From Ectocarpus siliculosus (taxonomy: Eukaryota; Sar; Phaeophyceae; Ectocarpales; Ectocarpaceae): DNA of 64,000 nt. Below the pieces are notes generated by a model. It was not told where the DNA came from, ran no database searches, and saw only the letters and a program-made list of their open reading frames with translations. The position numbers and the translations under genes were made by a program. The stretch lies in assembly GCA_000310025.1 (NCBI GenBank), contig FN648905.1:206897-270896 (forward strand), in the 5' to 3' direction. Shown here in pieces: positions 56,442 to 64,000 of this stretch (position 1 is its first letter; every line of letters starts with the position of its first letter).

Positions 56442-59400
56442 GTGCGTCTTACTTGGTAGGGCGGGGTGCGACGGGCGCGACGAGGTTGTATGTGCGGCCC
56501 GTTAAAGAAATTGCACATTACCTGCCGCAGTTTCTTTTTTCCGTTGATGCACATGCACACACCCACGAAGAACCAAAATATGAAGTCTTCCCGCTGAGCT
56601 AACCCAAAGACACACATCTGGAAGAGGCACGCTTGCGGCATATAATACCTGGCGGCGAGCGTATCATACATGTGCATACATGACATTGCCGAGGAGCACG
56701 AGCAGCAACGTAGACATAGGATTGTGACAGACAGATGCGTAACAGACAGATGACAAATATTACGTCAGGCTTACGACTTACCCGCCATCACATTCGTCTC
56801 AGGCCTTCCGAATTTCCCGCCAAGTGAAAGCAAGCAGCAACATGTACATGCAACAGCGCCGTTGATGGTCATGACTTAGATGCGAGAGACCCGGCAGCAG
56901 CAACAACAGCAGGCAGGGCACAGCTTTTGCGAAGACAGTCAGTAGGGCGGCGCAAGTACGCAACCTGAACCGATCCCGGGAAACCATCCTGATAACGCAC
57001 AGCAGTTTACCCTCACGCCCTCGACGGTTTCTCTCGATAGTAGGTGTGATCTGGACATGGGGAAGGTGTTATATGTTGTGTGTTTGTGATAATCGATCTG
57101 CTGTTGTTTATTGAGTAGTCGGTTGGACCCACTCAACGTCAATAAACACTCCCGCCAGGTTATACATGGCACATGACTATACCCACGGCGCGCAGGTCGT
57201 TTAGGCTCGGCCCCTCCTGGTTTTCATAGCTGGTCTCGGATCAGTGTCCCAGCGGTGACGCGTTTTTTGGTGGTGTTGTTTCTTCTTCTGGTTTTAGTCG
57301 CGTGCGCGCGCAATCTCCGTTGTTGTGTTCCCCTTGTCGCGGAGAAACCCCGAGGTTGGGGACAGCGATCTTCTACGAATTGAGGGCACAGACGCTTGTG
57401 TAGCACGGCCCATCTGCTATCGGTGCGCTATGTATGTTCTTCCTGAGAAGCGAACAGATCGTCAATCGGTGCCCTGTAGATGTCGTTCTAGTCCCAAAGG
57501 TTGGAAATTTCGGCTTCCCGGAAACCAAGTTTGAGGCCGCTGCTGCACGCGGCGGAATAGGCCAATACGTGGAGCTTTTTTTTCCCTCCTGGGGATGAAG
57601 GGAAAAAAGGTCGCGCTTCGCGCTCCGCGGCTCACTACGAAGACGGGGGCTCGACAGCTCTACTGCTGTACAACCTTGGCTGTCCAAAACTCGCGGTACC
57701 TTTACCAGAGAACACCTCGAGGTGTTTACAAGATGGATAGCAACGTCATGCGACAAATCCTTCTCTCTCCCATTGACTTTCCGTCATTTTTTTCCACACA
57801 TCCGTCTATCTAGGACCTCGTTCACAAAGTTCACGGCTCAAAGTTCTAGGGATCCTCCTGCGAGCTATTCTGCTGATCCGCAAATAAATGACCGCTGCCT
57901 CGCTATGTAGTGATCTTGCGCATACATACGCGCGCTGTTCTCAAAACCTACCTGTATCCACACACATCCGGCACCCAGCCATGACGCACCTATTACTGCA
58001 ACATATCTTCGCGTGCTGTGCATAATTCGACATCCTAAAACGCCCGGGGTGGACTCAAGGCGTGTGAGGCGACTTCTTAAAGACGCATCGGGGTACGGTT
58101 TTCTTCTTAAAAATCCAGGAAACGCCTGCATATCTGAGTTTTCCAAAGTCTAACTCGAGTACGAAACTTCCATCGCAAATGAACCGTCCGCTGACCCCCC
58201 CTCGTGTACAATGTTAGCGTGTCTGAGATTGTAGCCCTTGTGATACATTACAGATTAGGGGTCCGCAATTTTCCAAACGATCCGTCTATCATCGAGATTA
58301 GTTAGCTACAAGCAGGATTTTGAAGCTGCGGTGCGGCCAGATTTTGAAACACTTCAAGCACACAGTGACCGCGAATCAGCGCCTATGTGAGTTGGGGCGC
58401 GAAACTCAGCGCAGCTCTTTCCCTCCACAGTCGATTTGAATGCCTGAGGTCATGTATATGTAGGCCAAGCCGTAAGTAAAGGCACTTGAAGCGTTTCAAA
58501 ATTGGACCGCACCGCATCTATGTAAACTAGTCTCTTGTGTCTACAGGGTTTAGGGTTGAACGCTCGTGTAGCGACGCGCGTCTCTCAAGGACCAACATGC
58601 ACCGACACAATTCATCGTTACGCGCGAACGCGTCATCGATGAGCGTTTTAGTGGCTCTTGCGCGCGAGTGATGCTTTGTGTTTCTTGCTGTGAGTGAAAG
58701 GACTACGAGCTCAGCTACCAGTGTATCCGGGCTGTTGTGCATGTGAAATGGCGCGATGATGCCCCTGGTGTTGCTGCAGTACATGTGTCACAGTTTCCTG
58801 TTGGGTCTCGGCATTTCGGTTGAATTATGTGTGTATGTAGCCTACTTCAGGCTGACCATCATAAATCTTGGAAGTTGGGCCCCGTCTCTACGCACCTGCT
58901 TGAAGTTGTTGAGACGCCCATCAATGCTCTTGAAATATAGAATAATATCATGTGTGTGCTGTGAAGTGTAAGGGGGAGAGAATCGACAACGCAGGCGACT
59001 AACGATGCCTTCCAGCCTGTCCACCACGGGGAACCGCATACGTACTACTCGACCTTTCTGTCTTTCTCCCTTCTCCCTTCCGGCTCTGTGTTGGGGCCAT
59101 TGAGAGAAGAACAAATAATATTGTGGGGTCCGACTCATTCTCTCCAGATATCTCTCGAGAAGTACGTATCAGAGGGCCTTGAGGAGAGTTTCTCGTCTAC
59201 ATCCAGATACGCCCACAGCAGGTCTCGTTCCCTCTCTCCATCTCTCTTTTCTCTTTTGTCTTGTTCTTCGAACTATGATATTATTTCTTGGGGTCCGCCA
59301 AACCACCAATCGGACCGGCTTTTAGAGGGGTTTCCTTGCCATATCATTTCATCAGCCTCTGCCCCGTATGCGTTTCACCCACTCCCCCCCTCGCGCACAC

Positions 59401-62400
59401 GCCACTCTCACGCAATTCAAACCACAAACCGCATCCCCAACATTACGTCGGAGGTTTGAGTCATCATGGCCGAGAATGTTCATGTTAGCGCGACTACTTC
59501 TTTCGTGGTCTCCGCGTCTAGTGTACATGCGCCACGGCATCCATGGGTCAAAAGCGCGCTTGCTGGTGGTTGTCTGAGCTGATCGTGCAGAGAGAGACCA
59601 TTACCTTCCACCACATGAAAACGATTCTACCCCTTTCCAGATGGAGAAGAAGTGCAGAATATACGCCCTCTGCCTCTCCCCTCTCCCGTCCGGCTCTTCT
59701 TATTGAAGAGAAAAACTAGTCTAAGTCGGAAGATAATCATCTGGGGTCCGGCCGCTCTTCTTTTGTCCCAGTTTCTCGCTCACATAAACGTGAGAAGAGC
59801 GCGTGTTGGTGGTCTCCTGTGATTCCCTGTGATCGTGCATGCTAGATAAACCAGCGCGAGCATTTTCGGCAGTATTGAATCCTTCACCAGAAGAAGTGTG
59901 TACACTATAATGCCTTTTCTCTCCTCTCGGTGCCTGAGAGGTCTTTTTTCTTCGTACGCAAGAAAATATCGTGGTCTCTACCACGCTACTCGATCCGTTC
60001 ATGGATGCTGTTGTTGTCTTCACCCGTACCTGTCCACGGGCTGACCCAGATGCCTTTCGTGGTTACAGGCCAACTACCCAAGGGGAGTTTAGAAATGAAC
60101 AGCGTGTCTTCGGTTGGTCCGCTGAGCTGTGATTGATTGTGGACACATGAACATTACGTGGAATCTCATGGCGAAATAAGCGCACACCAATTGGGGGGCG
60201 TGCTTAGCTGCGTGCCCTCTTTGCACGATCTATATCCGTAGGCTCTGTGGGATTTCAGTACGAAATATGTTCTTTCTCGGTGAAACAACCTACACTCTAC
60301 CGGCACACAATATTCACTATTTTGACCTATGAATCGCTCCGTCGTGTTGGGTAGTCCGCGAAGCGCCAAAATTCTGCTTAGAGACCACGTGCGCACGACG
60401 GTGTGTTTCTTTATTGTGCTTTGACCAATTGCATTGTCGTAAGATATTCTTGTTAAGAAAGATTTTGTGTTATCCCCTTTGACGTCTTGACGAAAAAAGG
60501 ATTCCAGGGGCGTTATCTTGGAGGAGATGTTGCGTCGTCGGTACCCTAAACTGCAAGTCATCGCACACACCCTAGACTGACTTTCTTATTGGCTCGATGC
60601 CAATCAATGCCAAAGAGGGTGGTATCGATCGGTGCTCACACCCTCTTGATTGTGGATCACTCGAGCTTTGGAAGTCGGTTTAGTAATAAGGTGTTTACGC
60701 CCGTTGCTCTTGATAGTTCGTTATTTCAGTGCGGAATATTCATCAGAGGTTGTCTAGTCAGACGCTCGGTATTCACTCGGCAGTCTCAACAGCGTCCCCA
60801 CAACCCGAACGAATACCGGGTATACGCGCAGCATGAAGCTGGTGAGTCTGGCCAAGACGCGGTGGTAATCTCGTGGGTGTCGCTGGATAATTCGACCCAC
60901 CTGAGGTTTACTCAGTGTTGTCTAAACAGTTCTTTTTTTAAACCAAAAGTCAAGTCACATGTATGCGTGCTGATCGGCGGGCCTGAACAAAAAATATAAA
61001 ATGATCAAATGAAAAGTTTGTTGGCCGTAGTAGAAGTAGTGATGGTGGTAGTAGTCCCTCCGCAGTTTGCAGTCAGGCTACTACTGTCTCTGTGACGTGG
61101 TTTCAGGGGCGGGTCGTGAAAAAGTATTTATTTGCACGCGGGCGAGTTTGCTGTTGCTGGGTTAGGTTGGACGGTATCGGGCCGTGTTGGGCCCGTGTTG
61201 GGCTATGAGTAGTACTGGGTTGGGGTTGGGTTTGGTCGTTCGTTGCTCGGTCGTTCGTCGCTCGGTCGTTCGTCGCCGTCGGATGCCCTCGCCCTGTGTG
61301 TGATCCCTGCTGATGATACTTTCAACAATAAACATACGCCGAACTGAAGCAACATGAATTTAAAGCTATCCCCCACGAGCTGTGGGTAAGTTACGTCTTG
61401 CGTGGCGGCTGATAGAGACCACGAGGCGATAGGAGGCACGGAACTGAGGTGGCAACGGTTGGAAACATGCAAAATATTACCTGCCGCCTCAAAAGGAACT
61501 ACTGGAGTATTTTTTAACCTTTCGATCAGTTTGTTTTTTCGGTGTTTCCTCCCCACCAACGGAAGCGACAGAATGACCATGTTATCCCCCACAAGCTGTG
61601 TGCATGGTGCGTCTTGTATAGAGCGCTCAGAAATTGAGGACGCGATAGTCGAGAGCTTGCCGGGGGGGAACCTAGCACCTTAGGAAACAGCTATTGGCTC
61701 TTTCGTCCGTGTCACAGATGTGATTTATCGATGATACTTGCCCACCCACCGCTGCAGTACCAAATACGTGCGAGGTATTTTTGTACAGAATACGAGCGCT
61801 ATATTTGCCCATCAATGACCCTTCCGGGCATGCCATCGTTCGTCGCCCGGGGGAGGCTTGACACCAACGTCCCGAAGGGAGCAGGCAGACCTTGTAAATA
61901 CTTGATCTGTAGGCTTATTTGTTACTTGCGTTTTGGCTCAATTGCTAGTTGCTCATTACATCAGAGAACAACTCGCATCACACCCGACACAAATAATGGT
62001 CATCTTTCACTTGCCAAGCGGCTGTGGCAGAAAGGAATACAGCTTGAGATGAGGCTGGGGCTACCCCGCCGAGCTATTGTGATTGATACAGACCGAGAGG
62101 CTTATGGACTTTGGCCAAGGTAACCACCTAGGAGGAGGTAATGATGGTAGAATGTACAAGCTCTCCAGGCTCGGGCACCAGGCGCCCCTGCCTTCAGGAC
62201 TGGAAGGAAGGGTGGTGCGTGTGAAAACTGTGCCAGCATACCAAGGGCACGAAACTGGAAAAGACGTCCCGACTACGATGAATGTTGGGTCATGACGGAA
62301 AATTCGAACGTCATACTTTCGTTCAACCATTTGCCGAACATTTGATCGATGGACAGTTAATTCTATCTCTTATCTCTGGAATGACGACGTCAACCATTCA

Positions 62401-63600
62401 ATGTCGATCCAGCTTTCCGCAAAGAACTGACTATTATATATGTAATACTGTCGTATGCATATGACTCAAAAGGCCAGTAAATGGTTGAATGTTTTGTTGG
62501 ATTACAGGGCCGCCTCCAATTTTGTTTCGGTGGGGGTATATCCGACGGTAGGCGGGTGGGTGTATCCGACGCGAGGCAGATCCGTAGCTAGCAAAAGACA
62601 GCGTGCAAAGGCGCGTGCCTGGCGCACTGATCACACTGGTGACTGTTGTAGCCACACGCATTTGTGTAATGCATCATCATCTTCTATCATTTAATTTACT
62701 GCATGATGAAAACTTGCAGAGAGACTACGCAAGCAAGCATGGCGTACCCCAATCAATATACGCAAAGCCTTGTCCAACCAGCTGCGCGATTTTTAGGGTT
62801 GACAGTTCCGTTCGTGCGTAGATTTACCGTGGTGCAGGAGATTTTAGAGATTTGAGCGTTTTTCACGGTGATGTAACTCGCCTCACCCCTGGAGTCTCGA
62901 GCTCGCGACATGGGCGTTGTGATAGCAAGACTAGCTCGGTCAGGTAGGTGAAGACAGCCGAACAGAATGTTTCAACACTGTTTCAACCCTATTACCGATT
63001 TACCGCACCACAATGTCTACCTCAATGACTGAAATAATGGTTGCGTGCATTCACGGCGCTGTAACTCTACTCGCCTCTGGAGTTCGCGACAGGGGCGTTG
63101 TGATCAAGCGAGTGGCCCGCTCCAGTGGGCCAAGACCGGCGAAACAATTAGTCTAAAGGCGATCGCAGACTCTGATGCACCAAAGAAAACATATTTCTTT
63201 GGGCGTGCAACAATCGTTGAAAATCTTGCGTCTCAGGGCGCAGACATAGTCCTAGTTAAGTCTCCGGCCGCGGGGGCCTATCGGCCCACGCAAGTTTGGG
63301 GCCCGCAGCCTCAGACGGAAGTATCTTCGGTCGTATGCCGCATGCCAAAGGATGATGGCAAGACCCATGCGGAGGCGTCGAGACATGATCATTTATTTTG
63401 TTTAGTGGTGAAGGCGTCGGAATGGCGACAGGAGCCCTTGATCATGAATTTGAAACAACAATGGTATCAATTGGTATCAATAGTATCAATTAGAGTCCGA
63501 ACAGAAGACGGAAGGCTAAGGCCACAGTTGCAGGGAAAAGATCACGACGTGGCGAAAAAAAAGTCGGGGAAATTCAAGGGCGCACAAAAAAAAATATATC
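56442..63600. other. Unassigned 3' region; later exons of the LamG-like gene not found
   Basis: No further exon could be supported. Plausible but unproven open stretches are 57410-57595 (+; VDVVLVPKVGNFGFPETKFE), 60785-60840 (+) and 63130-63590 (+). Small repeats: 59070-59150 with 59690-59760 ('TGGGGTCCG' blocks), 61370-61460 with 61580-61660 ('ATCCCCCAC(G/A)AGCTGTG'), and 62857-62950 with 63045-63130. Confidence 0.45.
61234..61277 (+). repeat. 15-bp minisatellite, three units
   Basis: The unit GGTCGTTCGTCGCTC is repeated three times with single-base changes. Confidence 0.85.
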
Positions 63601-64000
63601 CGACACCTAACCCTACCCCCCCCCCCCCCCCCGGGGGGGGATGAAAAAAATTTTTTTTTTTTTTGGAAATTTTTGTACAGGGCTTTTTTTGGGTTTTTCC
63701 CTTCTCCCTTGGGGGGGGTTGGGGGGGGGGGGGGTTTCCGGGCGGCGGGGAAACCGGGACCTGTTACTAAGAAGGGGGAAAATGGTACTTTCTGGTCTGG
63801 AAAATGGTGGGGAGGGGTGGGGAAACCTTTTATTTGGGTTTTAAGGCTTGGAATAAAACAATGGGGGTTGGGGAAAACCCCCCCACTACCAATAAATTAA
63901 AAATTTTCCCAACCCCTGGGAAAAGTTCCCCAAATTTTAACCCCGGCGAAAGGGGGGAAAGGGCCCCACCCAAAGAAACATACCCCTGGGTTCAAAAGTC
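63600..64000. other. Low-quality homopolymer-rich end
   Basis: Runs of C, G, A and T of 8 to 17 bases dominate and bases appear duplicated throughout. This resembles uncorrected long-read sequence and not real genome structure. Frames here should be ignored. Confidence 0.75.

Noticed and set aside
63600..63640. Telomere signal near CCTAACCCTA
   Set aside because: Only about one and a half units are present, and they run into low-quality homopolymers.

Overview
This is a nuclear, intron-rich eukaryotic window dominated by repeats. It most likely comes from a photosynthetic alga with a secondary red plastid, such as an ochrophyte stramenopile. The evidence is a nuclear ClpP protease gene whose N-terminus reads as a signal peptide ending at an ASA/FVP junction, the bipartite 'ASAF' plastid-targeting signature of such algae. 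The species cannot be named from the sequence. Two 100-N scaffold gaps (4573-4672 and 28514-28613) and a homopolymer-rich end after about 63,600 mark assembly weak points.

Three cellular genes can be supported. (1) A complete MEMO-family gene on the + strand, 4047-12738, in 11 or 12 exons and encoding about 300 residues. Its first intron holds an antisense fragment of 28S rRNA. (2) A complete plastid-type clpP on the - strand, 54392 to 46707, in four exons joined by phase-0 introns of 4009, 664 and 2218 bp, with its catalytic Ser/His/Asp spread over exons 2 to 4. (3) A large secreted or surface protein on the + strand that starts at 55008. Its 478-codon first exon has a signal peptide and a LamG/concanavalin-like fold. 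It diverges from clpP across about 615 bp, and its later exons were not found.

The rest is mostly mobile DNA. From 16.0 to 26.4 kb lies a nested graveyard. A Helitron-type PIF1 helicase and a downstream OTU-protease fragment (- strand) are broken by an internally deleted LTR element (17200-18204). Next to it, in the opposite orientation, is a decayed Ty3/gypsy chromovirus (19609-25596) with one 271-bp LTR, gag, protease, reverse transcriptase/RNase H, integrase and a chromodomain. A second, different SF1 helicase remnant follows. Elsewhere there are arrays of a TACCGCC motif rich in small palindromes, an approximately 1.9-kb foldback element with arms over 500 bp, two abutting terminal-inverted-repeat elements, and at least four dispersed families, some inside clpP introns. 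There are also several diverged tandem duplications, including a 4-kb cluster at 41.6-45.9 kb.

No operon logic applies. The three cellular genes have separate roles: plastid proteolysis, a MEMO metalloprotein, and an extracellular or surface protein. The stretch from 56.4 kb to the end and most of 31.6-46.7 kb hold no gene I could support, although short exons of intron-rich genes are easily missed without transcripts.
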